A stretch of 64,000 bases of DNA, from assembly GCF_019443425.1 (NCBI RefSeq), contig NZ_CP080382.1, forward strand, positions 1,984,001 through 2,048,000, read 5' to 3'. A program made the translations under genes and the position numbers. The notes beneath the pieces were generated by a model, which saw only the letters and a program-made list of their open reading frames with translations, searched no databases and had not been told where the DNA came from. Of this stretch, positions 36,770 to 45,991 are shown piece by piece; position 1 is the stretch's first letter, and the number at the start of each line of letters is the position of its first letter. Source of the stretch: Arthrobacter sp. PAMC25284. GTDB lineage: Bacteria > Actinomycetota > Actinomycetes > Actinomycetales > Micrococcaceae.

Positions 36770-37390
36770 CGCATCGGCTCCAGGGGCAGAGAGGTGGGGA
36801 AGAATCGGATGTCGCTCGGACCGCGTGCAGCAAGGGCTTTGTGGACTCGTTCTGAGAGCATGGCCGGAATGATGACGCCTTGTTCGCTGCGGAGGGCCCG
36901 CCTCATGCAGCATCCGGAAGACGCTCTGCCGGAGCTTGGCGCGCGTTGAGGGCTTCAGTTCGTCAAGCTCGGGGTGCCACAAGCTCTTGCCGGTAATAAA
37001 CCGCTCAAAGTCCTCGGTGCTGAGCGTCGGCTTCATCAGGAGGAACCGTTCGCGAATGACCTCTTCCGCAAAGTCACCAATCAGCTCGTAGCGGCGGCAT
37101 GCAGCGGCCCACATCAAGTGACAGCGCTCGGTGAGACTCGACTCTGCCAGGAGTTCAAGTTCCGAGTCATTGAAAACGCCCAGCCGTTGGATCGTCTCCC
37201 GCGTCACGCGAACACTCGACGAAGTCGTACGCGCCTGCAAGAGGTTCTGCTCAGTAACCGCTTGCCGCACCGCAACCCAGTCGCGCGAGCGTGGGTACTC
37301 AGCGACGATCACGTCTGCCTCGCGCACCAGGAGCCCCCCGCTGGTGAACGACAGCGCATAGCGATCGTGTGGGTGGATGCTTGTGGTCAA
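36766..37390 (-). CDS. brxA: BrxA (DUF1819), one frame break
   Basis: About 207 residues from TTG 37390, with AAAGGAG seven bases upstream. BrxA blocks: YALSFTSGGLLVREADVIV, RTTSSSVRVTRETIQRLG, ELELLAESSLTERCHLMWAA and REITN-like RERFLLM. At the GGGCCC tract 36894-36899 the frame slips. Removing one base gives LHEAALRSEQGVIIPAMLSERVHKAL...LPLEPMR-stop, the expected C-terminus ending at the brxB ATG. As read, the protein loses its last 45 residues and runs into brxB. BrxA is a DNA-binding BREX component. The break may be an assembly error. Confidence 0.85.
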
Positions 37391-37464
37391 AGGGGTCTCC
37401 TTTCGGGAATGGGGCGGTGGGTCAGGCGACGTTGACATCGAGGCAGTTCGAAGGGGACACCCAA

Positions 37465-37665
37465 TCAGCCGGGACCGAGTTCCGGTCCTGACGCATCGGC
37501 GCCGCCACCGCGGACCCAGTCGTCCACTTCGCTGGTCTGGAACTTCCAGAGGCGCCCGACCTTGTGGGCTGGCATCCCCTTCTCGGAGATCCACGCATAG
37601 ATGGTGTCTTTCGCCACGCCGAGGTGGGTGGCGATGTCGTCGGCGGACAGCCATGACTCAGCCAT
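37465..37665 (-). CDS. Helix-turn-helix (excisionase/MerR-like) protein at head of BREX operon
   Basis: 66 residues from ATG 37665 with GGAGGTG six bases upstream. The sequence LSADDIATHLGVAKDTIYAWISEKGMPAHKVGRLWKFQTSEVDDWVRGG is an HTH_17/excisionase domain. It sits 74 bases upstream of brxA in the same direction, where a BREX regulator would be. It is not the WYL-type BrxR known from other BREX loci. A role as transcriptional regulator or as recombination directionality factor is possible. Confidence 0.8.
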   Translation of the reverse strand: MAESWLSADDIATHLGVAKDTIYAWISEKGMPAHKVGRLWKFQTSEVDDWVRGGGADASGPELGPG

Positions 37666-37852
37666 ATTGCACCTCCAGGAGGCAGTTAGCGGGGGCACAC
37701 CGGAATTCCTTACCCTACCGGACGAAGGCGATCCGAACCGTGTTATTCAGTGTTTAGCCGGATCGGTCAGGATGTAAGCCCAACCCTTCCTTGAGCCGGC
37801 CCGGCAAGCGAAGAACTGCAGGGCGGCTCTCCCGGCGCCAAATGCGACACAA

Positions 37853-37882
37853 GCGGTTCAGGACCCCACGGCCCTGAACCGC
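37853..37882 (-). terminator. Long hairpin downstream of the primase gene
   Basis: GCGGTTCAGG...CCTGAACCGC forms a 10-bp stem with a loop of about 10 bases, 54-83 bases after the primase stop and before the BREX leader. There is no clear T-run after it (TTGTGTCGCATTT on the minus strand), so it could be a weak terminator or a protein-binding palindrome. Confidence 0.4.
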
Positions 37883-37935
37883 TCGTTTGTGCCGCCCGGT
37901 ATGGATCCGCGCTGACCGTTGAGGAGGCTGCCCTC

Positions 37936-40366
37936 TCAGGCGGCGGCTTTCCTGTTGAGATCCGAGCATTCCGGGCACAGCTGGACGTCAGTGAACGAGG
38001 CGAACATGTGCTCGTCACAGGAGTCGGACGCGATGTCCGTGACCGCGGGCACCTCTGCCAGTTTGACCCGGCCAGTCCGTGCGGGTTCTTCCTGCCAGAA
38101 GTCCTCCTGCCAGAAGTCCTCCGGGGAGAAATCTTCCGGGGAGCAGTCCTGCGGTGCCGGGTCGGACCACTCGTCCGGAAAATAACCGGAAATCTCAGTA
38201 GTCTCGGAAGGAAAGTAAATATCGCTGTCCGACACGTCGTATTCGTACGCAGTCCCCTGTCCCCCTTCTGACATCTCCGGGTATTTTTCCACGGGAATAG
38301 CGTCAGCTTTGACGACATCGGGGTCGATGCCCTCGGCCAGCGTGTACTGCCAGCGGCCGCCATCCGCCCCGTCATAGCGGGATCCCTGGCTCTTTCGCAG
38401 CAGACCCTGGAGCGCCAGTTCCTGAAGCATCCGATCGATGGTTGAGCGCGGAATCTGGGTGGCCTCCACTACGTCCACGGTGCTGCTGAACCGCTTGGCT
38501 TGAACCGCTTCCAGAACTTGGCGGCGCACCGGGGGGATGCTGTCGTGCGCGACTCGGAGACCGAGCAACAATGCGTTCCGCCGATCCATCCCGATAGCGA
38601 TCCCGCCGAGGACCACCTGCTGCAACATCTTCACGAAACGCGTGGGCGATTCAGGATCGTTGGCCTCGATCGGGTCGCCCTTGAAGTCCCGCTCGGCGGG
38701 AGTTCTGGCCTGGGTGACGTAGTTCGCGGCTTCGAAGAGAACGCCGAGTTCATCGTCATTCAGCGGGCCCGGGGATTTGTTCATACCTGCGATGACCCCC
38801 GCGACGGCCTGTCCAAGCTCTTCTCGCATTTGCTTCTCGTGCCCCGTATTCTTCAGCGCCTGGAGGCCTTTGAGCTTGCGGTGGACACGGGAATCCATCC
38901 GGATCAGCGCGAAGCGGTCTCCCATGGAGGCGATGACAGCGTGATGTCGGTCATAGGTGGTCGTAGTAGCACCGACAAGAGTGACCCGCCCTGCCCAGTT
39001 GAGGTTCTTGCCGCCGTCCGTGCCAACGAGCCGGGTCCACGACCCGTCGTAGATCTCCCTCAGCGCTGCCAGCACGGCACCTCTGGGGTCGCTGCTCATG
39101 GACAAGATGGTGGTGAAGTCTTTCAGGATCAGTATTCCTTGGGCGCCGATCTGACGGAGCAAGCCACCAGACGCATCTTTGGTTTTTTCGGAATTGCTGG
39201 TGCCGGACAGCAGGGCCCCGGGCGAGGCGATCTCGGAGACCGTGAAGGAGTTGGGCGTGGCGGCCAGAGACTGGATCGCCTCGGTCTTGCCGCTAGCCGA
39301 TCCGGCGACAACCAGGATCCAGACCGGTTCACCGTCCAGGTCGTGAGCGGCCCTGGCGGCCAGGGCGACATGCACGACGGACAGGTCGAATTCATCACTC
39401 ATCCACCTGCGGTAGGTTTTGTCGCACTCAGCGAGAGTCACGACGGGCTGGGCCGGCGGTGTCCATTCGGGGTCTGCGCGCCGGCAGAACTCGTCGGTGA
39501 CATCAATGAGGTCATCCCATCCGAGTCGTGCGTCGAAGTGGTCCGTCAGGTCGGCGCCTTTGTGTTCGAGCGGGGTTCGGACAACCCGGAAAGGAACACG
39601 AGCCTCTTTGGCGAGGGCCATCCAGTTCAGTGCGTGCCCGTAGCCCGGATCGTCCATGTCCGGGACGATGGTGAGAAGGTTCAGGCCGCTGATCTGCTTG
39701 GCGTACTCTTCGGGCAGGCGCTGTCCCGCCCCCGCGTGACCGCAGATCATCGTCCGCCCGTTTTTCTTCGCCGTATCGCTGTCCTTTTCGCCCTCGCCGG
39801 CGTATGCCCCTTCTCCGGCAGCAATGCACCGTTTGAGGTCCGTCAGGTTGTACACAGGAACCGTTCCCCTGGATGTCAGCGCCTTGAGTGCGGCCTGGTC
39901 TTTGGCGCTGTAGTAAAAGGACTTGTGCCCGGGTTTGGGCGAGTCCGGGAAATGATTCCTTACCTTGGTGAAGCCGACAGACCCGTCCTCCAGGAAGAAG
40001 GTGTAGCGGGCCTGTTCCACCGGCCTGCCGTGGTCGATCTTCGGCTTCTTTCCGGCGGTGCTTTTTCCATTCAGGGAAGACTGCTTGTCAGCGGCTTGCC
40101 TTCTCGTGGCAGCAGCGGGAGCGTCTTCATCGTTCAAAGCGGCCTCCAGGGCCTCCTTGATGTCCTCCCATCTGCATCCCGCAAAGCACTTGACAACAAC
40201 TCTGGTGCTGGAGTTGTCCGAGGGCACGATGTGGCAGCTAGGAGTGGCGTCGTCGTGCGCGGGGCACTGGCAGAGGATTCCGTCGCCGTATGCCTTATAG
40301 GAAAGTCCGAGGGCGTCCAGGGGCCTCCTCGGCGATCTCGATGTTTGATACGTATCTGCGCTTCAA
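37936..40366 (-). CDS. Primase-type protein: CHC2 zinc finger, TOPRIM, ATPase; one frame break
   Basis: With one base removed from the GGGG run at 40320-40323, the frame extends upstream from GTG 40227 to TTG 40366, which has AAAGGAAAG about 8 bases before it. This adds the CHC2-type finger (ILCQCPAHDDATPSCHI). TOPRIM-like VPDMDDPGYGHALNWM follows. A RecA/DnaB-like P-loop WILVVAGSASGKTEAIQSL with LILKDFTTILS forms the ATPase, and a C-terminal winged helix (VDVVEATQIPRSTIDRMLQEL) follows. Near the end it has PEDF/WQED repeats and a CDEH...CPEC pair. About 809 residues. A plasmid or phage-like replication primase-helicase is likely, next to the 69-bp array. Confidence 0.75.
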
Positions 40367-40522
40367 GCTGATACTTTCCTTTCGGGATGGGGGCTCGATC
40401 CTCGGTGAGGAACGCGCCCCGTGCTATTGGGCTTGCGACGTGACGTTGCAATTGAATGACCGGAGAAGCAGGCGACGGCATGTTGTCGGCGGCCCCCGGT
40501 AACCTCTCCTATGCAGTGAGAT

Positions 40523-41034
40523 CGCCGACGGGCAATCGAGCGGCAACGGCACACCGCTACCTGCCCTCCAGAAGCCCCTATGCCGGCTGAAAGCCGACGG
40601 GCGCCAACGGTGCAACATCACAGCACCGCCTGCCCTCCAGAAGCCCCTATGCCGGCTGAAAGCCGACGGGCGCCAACGGTGCAACATCACAGCACCGCCT
40701 GCCCTCCAGAAGCCCCTATGCCGGCTGAAAGCCGACGGGCGCCAACGGTGCAACATCACAGCACCGCCTGCCCTCCAGAAGCCCCTATGCCGGCTGAAAG
40801 CCGACGGGCGCCAACGGTGCAACATCACAGCACCGCCTGCCCTCCAGAAGCCCCTATGCCGGCTGAAAGCCGACGGGCGCCAACGGTGCAACATCACAGC
40901 ACCGCCTGCCCTCCAGAAGCCCCTATGCCGGCTGAAAGCCGACGGGCGCCAACGGTGCAACATCACAGCACCGCCTGCCCTCCAGAAGCCCCTATGCCGG
41001 CTGAAAGCCGACGGGCGCCAACGGTGCAACATCA
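40523..41034. repeat. 69-bp tandem repeat array, seven copies plus a degenerate one
   Basis: Copies start at 40562, 40631, 40700, 40769, 40838, 40907 and 40976; they look identical and the last is truncated. A degenerate copy is at 40523-40561. Each unit holds a hairpin CGGCT-GAA-AGCCG and the nine bases GCAACATCA, which also occur in each of the twin operators at 41544-41574. Because 69 is divisible by 3, long frames appear on both strands, but they have no start signals and no protein character. The place (between a primase gene and an HTH pair) and structure fit iterons of a replication origin or a regulator titration array. Confidence 0.85.
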
Positions 41035-41176
41035 AGGTGCGTGGTGGAGTCATGCCCTGTGAACAGTTGCGTTACAGCTGCAAAGTTAGCCGTTCTCCAC
41101 GGTCTATTTGGCGAGCAATGAACGTCGACGGTCGCGGGCGTCCGGCCCCGCGTGACGGAGGGAAGAGGTGTCGGAT

Positions 41177-41524
41177 CTAGGCGTCGGATTGAGTCCTTCG
41201 CGACGCCCTGGCCCGGGCAAACCTGCGCTCAATGCCCTGCCTCGTGGTACCAAGGAGGCTGGCGAGCTGCACACGCCCCGAGGTGAGGCCGCCCTCATGG
41301 ACGGCGTCCTCGGCGTCCAGCACCAATTCCTCCGTAAGGCTCCGGAGAGCCCGGGTTTCGATGACATCCGCGATCGCCGCAGCCGCGAGCAGCTTTGAGA
41401 CGCCCAATTCTTGGCCTACGTCCTCGGCTACCGATCGGATTGCCGCAAGCAGCGGTCCCTCGACGATGCCGCGGGCCGCGTCCAACAATCGCGGGTCCGG
41501 TTCGGATTTTCGAAGAGTTGCCAT
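41177..41524 (-). CDS. Hypothetical DNA-binding protein
   Basis: 115 residues from ATG 41524. The helical middle and the C-terminal VQLASLLGTTRQGIERRFARARASRR look like a helix-turn-helix (sigma-70-like or Xre-like) with a basic tail. It is divergently transcribed from the next HTH gene across the twin palindrome operator, which suggests autoregulation. Confidence 0.55.
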   Translation of the reverse strand: MATLRKSEPDPRLLDAARGIVEGPLLAAIRSVAEDVGQELGVSKLLAAAAIADVIETRALRSLTEELVLDAEDAVHEGGLTSGRVQLASLLGTTRQGIERRFARARASRRTQSDA

Positions 41525-41543
41525 GAGGGAATCCTAGCCGGAG

Positions 41544-41574
41544 CAACATCATGTTGACACGCAACATCATGTTG
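41544..41574. promoter_or_regulatory. Twin palindromic operator between divergent genes
   Basis: CAACAT-C-ATGTTG occurs twice (41544-41556, 41562-41574), perfect 6-1-6 palindromes with an 18-base repeat period. It lies 15-50 bases from the starts of both flanking genes. Both palindromes are preceded by G, giving GCAACATCA, the same nine bases as in each unit of the 69-bp array. Confidence 0.8.
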
Positions 41575-41588
41575 CTTAGACTGTGTTT

Positions 41589-41897
41589 ATGCAAAATGTC
41601 ACCTCAATCAGCCACCCGCTGGCACCGCTTATTGAAAGCTTGCACGAGGCCACGATGACGACCGCGGAGGCTGCAGACTTTCTGGGCAAACCGGAATCGA
41701 CCGTGCGCTCCTATCGATGGCGTGGCAGCGGACACGGAAGACTCAGGTCTATCCGTTTGGACCGAGCCGTCCGGATTTACCGTTCTGACGTGGAGCAGTA
41801 CAAGCAAGATTTGGACGGGCAGACAGCCCGGCGAAACACCAGCACCGCATCCCCTACGATGATCATTCCGACACCAAACGAAAGGACACACGCATGA
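41589..41897 (+). CDS. Excisionase/MerR-like helix-turn-helix protein
   Basis: 102 residues from ATG 41589. The core MTTAEAADFLGKPESTVRSYRWRGSGHGRLRSIRLDRAVRIYRSDVEQYKQDL is an HTH_17/excisionase domain. Overlaps the next gene by ATGA (41894-41897), so it is co-translated with the primase fragment. Probably a regulator of the replication module. Confidence 0.75.
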   Translation: MQNVTSISHPLAPLIESLHEATMTTAEAADFLGKPESTVRSYRWRGSGHGRLRSIRLDRAVRIYRSDVEQYKQDLDGQTARRNTSTASPTMIIPTPNERTHA

Positions 41898-42290
41898 GCC
41901 GCTGGTCCCCGTATGTCACCATCAGCGAAGTTCCAGACGCATCCCGCGAAAGAATCCTTGAGGCTGCGGAGTTTCCGTTGACGATCATGGGGCTGGCGGA
42001 GCGCTTTGCCGTCCACTACGGCGACCGTGTCGCCTTCGTCGATGGCGACTGGCGGCTGGCCCTCCACGGAGAGTGGTATCCAAACGCGCGTTCTACTTGT
42101 GCCTTGCACGTGTTGGCAGTCGTTCGTTCACTGTCGGTGTCAGAAATCGAGAGCAGAAAGCGTGCCGAAAGCGAATACGTTGATGCGGCCCCAGCGGTTC
42201 GAGAACAACCCCGATGTCGTCGAGCAAGTCCTCAATATTGCCCAGTACTTGGTTTGCCAGGAAGAATTCACATCCATAGCTGACGAGTGA
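41894..42290 (+). CDS. D5/P4-type primase N-terminal fragment, one frame break
   Basis: ATG 41894. The stretch AERFAVHYGDRVAFVDGDWRLALHGEWYPNARSTCALHVLAVVRSL resembles the N-terminus of phage P4/D5 primases (the GDRV-W-W signature). If one C is removed from the CCCC run at 42189-42192, the end becomes AQRFENNPDVVEQVLNIAQYLVCQEEFTSIADE and stops at 42288-42290 instead of a Pro/Arg-rich tail. The rest of a primase is missing. It could be a remnant or a small regulatory version. About 131 residues. Confidence 0.6.
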
Positions 42291-42460
42291 TGGTGATCGT
42301 CTGAGTCAGCGATCACGCCAGAGGCTGGGCGACCCTGGCGTTAGGTTCGGCACACCGCAAAAGGACTTCTCGGCGATCGTGTTCTGGCGCGCCTCCGCGG
42401 CTTCAGTGGTTCGCGGTCAGGCAGATGTCGGGTGTCGTACCGGGCGGCTAGCCTGCTCCC

Positions 42461-42800
42461 ATGATTGACAACGTGTCCGAAACGCATCAGGGTGCCTTCC
42501 GAATTCGGACGGCAACCGGGCCCTGTAACACGGGGATTTGCTGGCGAGGCGGCTCATACGTTTTGCGGCGGCGGTCGAACCGTGCGCGGACCATTTGGAG
42601 GCTGGCTCGGGCGTCCTGCGGAATGACGGGTAATCCCTCAAGGTGTAGGAGATTATCCGGCTCGCCGTGGGGCTTCCCGCGATATTCCGGATGCAGGTCA
42701 GGATCGACGATCCGACGGTGATGACATATCGATCGACGAGCAGAGTTATTGAAATTAGTGCCTTGGCTGACCATGACATGGAAGGACCATTTACTCGATG
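42461..42800 (+). pseudogene. Decayed homologue of the 20.5-kb small protein
   Basis: Starts MIDNVSETHQGAFRIRTATG, then loses frame. Further on, in another frame, LAVGLPAIFRMQVRIDDPTVM and STSRVIEISAL align with AVGQPARFWLQIRDDHIPTL and TTSPVVRIEPL of the gene at 20527-20841. In between, the matching frame holds TAA and TAG stops. The 3' end overlaps the HNH gene by ATGA, so it may once have been coupled. Called by eye. Confidence 0.45.
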
Positions 42801-43292
42801 ACAACCGCGGAAGAGTTTTACCTCCACTACATCCGGACCGGAACTCCGGGCTGGTATGACCGCCTGGGGATATTGCGGCAGGCCATTATCAAATGCGATG
42901 GACCCGCAGTTCTGGACATCCTCCGGTCCCGCTGTGTGATCGATCAGGAAGATCCTGGCGGATGCTGGATGTGGGTTGGCGCCAAGCGGTCGGGATACGG
43001 CTTCATCGGCCGCGGTCCTACGAACCGTCTGGCCCACAGGGTCTCGTGGGAAGCGGCACGTTCATTCACACAAGAGCTCGGCGCACTAAGCGTGCACCAC
43101 AAATGCGGGCGGAGGCTCTGCGTCAACCCGCAGCACCTGGCGGCCGTCACCCACCTTGAGAACAATGCCGAAATGATGCGCCGACAGTTCTACGAAGGCA
43201 GGATCGCGGCGCTGGAAGATGCCCTGAGAATGTTTGATCCCAACCATGAACTTTTGACAAGGTTGCCTAAGCCGCTCGAACCGGAGGAATGA
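42798..43292 (+). CDS. HNH endonuclease
   Basis: 164 residues from ATG 42798. CWMWVGAKRSGYGFIG...NRLAHRVSWEA and SVHHKCGRRLCVNPQHL are the HNH_3 pattern (His-Asn-His with flanking Cys pairs). HNH enzymes of this type are common on phages and islands as homing-like or packaging nucleases. Intact. Confidence 0.85.
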   Translation: MTTAEEFYLHYIRTGTPGWYDRLGILRQAIIKCDGPAVLDILRSRCVIDQEDPGGCWMWVGAKRSGYGFIGRGPTNRLAHRVSWEAARSFTQELGALSVHHKCGRRLCVNPQHLAAVTHLENNAEMMRRQFYEGRIAALEDALRMFDPNHELLTRLPKPLEPEE

Positions 43293-43614
43293 ATTCAGCC
43301 TCCTGTATTCAGCCCCGTAAAAGCCCGCCAGGCAATCTGGCAGGCTTGCGCGGCAGCACACGCTGAGTGACATGTCCGGGCCGCTCAGAACCTTGCTGAG
43401 CCTAGGGGAAGCGGGTCTGGCAGTTCGAATCCTAGTCTTGGCCACCGTTCCACATGCCGCTGGTTGCACTGCATTCTCCAGCCGGATCCAGACCGCCCGC
43501 CGGCTAAAGATTCCGCTTCTGACATGGAGGCGGCGACTGGCCAGGAAGATGACGTAGGCCGGAAATATTGGGGAATGGCTTCCCGGATGCCTGCCGGGGA
43601 CTGAGACTGTCCTC
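43293..43614. other. Intergenic stretch with a terminator-like hairpin
   Basis: AAGCCCGCCAG-GCAAT-CTGGCAGGCTT at about 43320-43346 is a G/C-rich hairpin 30-55 bases after the HNH stop and could end its transcript. It is followed by G-rich rather than T-rich sequence. The rest of the 320 bases shows no gene. Confidence 0.45.
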
Positions 43615-45486
43615 ATGAAGAGGCCGTTGGGGGTAGCCCTGTCAGTTGTTGCGCTCATGTGCTCACTGGCCGTAGTCCTGGTCATGACCGGAGTGTGGTC
43701 GCCTCCCTGGGCCGCCAGTGCCGTGCCGGATGCCAGCGGATCCATGCCCGTATCCCAGGGAAAGGACGTCGTGTTTCCTGGCACCGACGGCGCGCCGGAG
43801 GTTTTCATTCCGGGGTCGTCCCTTGGCGGGAGCGGTCTGCTTAGCGTGCGACCGGTCGATCTTCCCGAAGACCTGCACGGGTGGGCTATCGAGCTCACCG
43901 GCGCCACCCTGACCGGGCCGGCAACACTGATCTTCCGGAATGCTGTCACCGAGGGTACGCCAGCGCCATTGGTCGGTTTCACCGAAAACCCGGATGATGA
44001 GCCGCAATATGTTCTGGACACGGAAGTCTCGGGGCGGGACCTGGTCGTGCGCACCACGCATTTTTCGAACTGGTTCACCCTCGGCTGGGACTGGCTCCTC
44101 AACTCATCCCGAGGCGCGATGGACCGGATCTATAAGGCCGCCGGTCACGGGGAGCAGCCGAAGTGTGACCGGGAAACAGAAGCCCGGGCCGGCGACGTGG
44201 TGGTTAACAGCGACAGCGGCGGCCGCGTTCAATGGTGCCTCGGTAAAAGCCCTGACGGTTCAAGCGTCCTGAAAGTCAACAATGGCCGCGGTTACGCCGT
44301 CGCGGCCGAACGCTCCCCCGGACTCAGTATCGCCACACGTGACACCGATTTCAGCCAGTTGCTCCCCCGTCTCACGAAATACATCACCGCCCCGTCGCAG
44401 AAGTCCAACACGATCGACATCATCGGTCCCGGGGAGACCATCGAATACAGGGTAGACCCGGCCGGGACAGTGGGCACCGTCGGAGTCAACCTACAGCCGA
44501 ACTCAGCCGCGTACCTGGCCACCGCCCTTCTGTTCGGCGCCGATACGGTCGCCATGGTGTACAAGAAAGTCCTAGGAGAAGTGGCCTTGGGAGCCATCAA
44601 CACGGCAATGGACGCGGCCAACTGCGCCGCCGGATTCCAGTCCATGGCCACCGCTCAGGTGAAGGAACAGAGCCAGGCGGCCAAATACCTCAACGACGCC
44701 ATGGCCACAGTCATGTCATGCACGGGGGAGGTGTTCATGAAACTCGCCAAGGGAAGCCTGGACGACGTCTTCGCTGTCACCGTCGCGCAGACGTTCTCCT
44801 GGCTGTGGGGCGGAATCCAGACGTTCGCCAGCGGCCTGGGCGCGACTGTGGATGCCGTCTTGAACTTCAACGGCTACACCGTGACCATCTGGTACCGCGG
44901 GATGTTCACTCAACCAGCACCGGCGCCGGCTGTCGAACCTCTCACCACGCATTCGGGCACGATGGCCGGTGCGGCTTTCAGCTTTCAGCACCCGGCCGAC
45001 TGGAAGGTCGTCCCGGACCAATGGGGCCGAGTTACAGTTACCAAAGCCGGGAAAAAGATGGCTCTCCTTGAGATTTACGACGTGTGGGATAAGGTCGGAC
45101 CGATGGTGCCCCGGCCCGCGACGACCCTGGCCCCGACCCAGGGGGTGTCGCCGCTGTCCAAGACCGGACCTTTCGTTGTCCGCAACGTGGTGATGGACCT
45201 AAGCCCGTATCCGGAGGATCTGGAAGGTATCGGGTGGAACAAACCCGTAGCACTGTCGATGTCGCTGACCGATCCCGCTCCGCCGGCGCCAACGCTCGTG
45301 CCATACATGCTCCAAGGCATGGCCTTCGTAGAGGTCGAGAAGCCCGAGTACGACTGGGACGACATGGACCGTCTGGTGCTTTTCAGTTCGGAGCTGTACT
45401 TCGACACAGTGGAGAAGGTACGGGAGTATGAGAAGACCAAGGAGTACCGGCAGATCCAGTCGATGATCGCCTCCTACAAGGGGTAA
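43615..45486 (+). CDS. Large secreted or membrane-anchored hypothetical protein
   Basis: 623 residues from ATG 43615. N-terminal hydrophobic signal (LGVALSVVALMCSLAVVLVMTGVW). The remainder is extracellular in character: beta-rich, with a helical section around residues 290-400 (AYLATALLFGADTVAMVYKKVLGEVALGAINTAMDAANCAAGF), and the last third (AFSFQHPADWKVVPDQWG) like a solute-binding or beta-sandwich domain. The Cys are few and spaced. No family recognised. Confidence 0.65.
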   Translation: MKRPLGVALSVVALMCSLAVVLVMTGVWSPPWAASAVPDASGSMPVSQGKDVVFPGTDGAPEVFIPGSSLGGSGLLSVRPVDLPEDLHGWAIELTGATLTGPATLIFRNAVTEGTPAPLVGFTENPDDEPQYVLDTEVSGRDLVVRTTHFSNWFTLGWDWLLNSSRGAMDRIYKAAGHGEQPKCDRETEARAGDVVVNSDSGGRVQWCLGKSPDGSSVLKVNNGRGYAVAAERSPGLSIATRDTDFSQLLPRLTKYITAPSQKSNTIDIIGPGETIEYRVDPAGTVGTVGVNLQPNSAAYLATALLFGADTVAMVYKKVLGEVALGAINTAMDAANCAAGFQSMATAQVKEQSQAAKYLNDAMATVMSCTGEVFMKLAKGSLDDVFAVTVAQTFSWLWGGIQTFASGLGATVDAVLNFNGYTVTIWYRGMFTQPAPAPAVEPLTTHSGTMAGAAFSFQHPADWKVVPDQWGRVTVTKAGKKMALLEIYDVWDKVGPMVPRPATTLAPTQGVSPLSKTGPFVVRNVVMDLSPYPEDLEGIGWNKPVALSMSLTDPAPPAPTLVPYMLQGMAFVEVEKPEYDWDDMDRLVLFSSELYFDTVEKVREYEKTKEYRQIQSMIASYKG

Positions 45487-45991
45487 ATCACCGGGAAAAG
45501 CAGTCCGCAGCGGTGGCACTCCCCCGGAGCCACCCCACGATTCGCTCATTGCGTCATGAGCAACTGCCGCACCCGGAAAATCTTGGCCCGGCACTGCTAG
45601 TTTGCCTCCGGAGTCGACAATCCATGTCCAATCCTGTGTTCACCATCTTCCGATAGCACCACACAGCCCCTAACGTATTGTCAGGATGCACTGATCTCTG
45701 AACCGGCAGCGAGGCCACCCTTCGGTCCGGTGGCAACCTTATAGTCGAATCTGGCGCGGCCGGTTCCACCCGTCCTATTTCCACTGCACCTCAACTTTCA
45801 TTTCCTTGGGTTGTCCAGAATCCACGTTGGGCCCGGCTGTGGTCGACCACCCCAATGCGAACATAGCGATCTGTGGCTCCGGCAGTACCTGCACAAGGGC
45901 CCTAAGAAAACGTGGCATGCTGGCTGATTGGACAACAGAGCCGTATCCACAGCACACGGGAACGTCAGCGCATGGCAGGATGGGGTCCATT
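45487..45991. other. Intergenic stretch, no gene recognised
   Basis: About 500 bases. The last 186 bases are open in frame with the next gene, but that extension has no start signal or family resemblance. No repeat or strong hairpin noticed. Confidence 0.4.

Noticed and set aside
36161..37654. A genuine 497-residue BrxA-BrxB fusion protein
   Set aside because: The middle 45 residues have no BrxA character, while the alternative frame has; the best explanation is a one-base frame break.
37754..38375. Small reverse-strand ORFs overlapping the primase end
   Set aside because: Shadows of the primase frame; the only structure supported in the gap is the hairpin at 37853-37882.
40523..41034. CRISPR array
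   Set aside because: Units are contiguous 69-bp identical repeats without unique spacers, and no cas genes are present.
40424..41062. Repetitive 160- and 209-residue ORFs on both strands over the tandem array
   Set aside because: The 69-bp period is divisible by three, so both strands stay open automatically; no start signals and no protein family.
43400..43450. Degenerate tRNA 3' end (CAGTTCGAATCCTAGTC)
   Set aside because: The putative T-stem arms do not pair and no other tRNA arms are recognisable.
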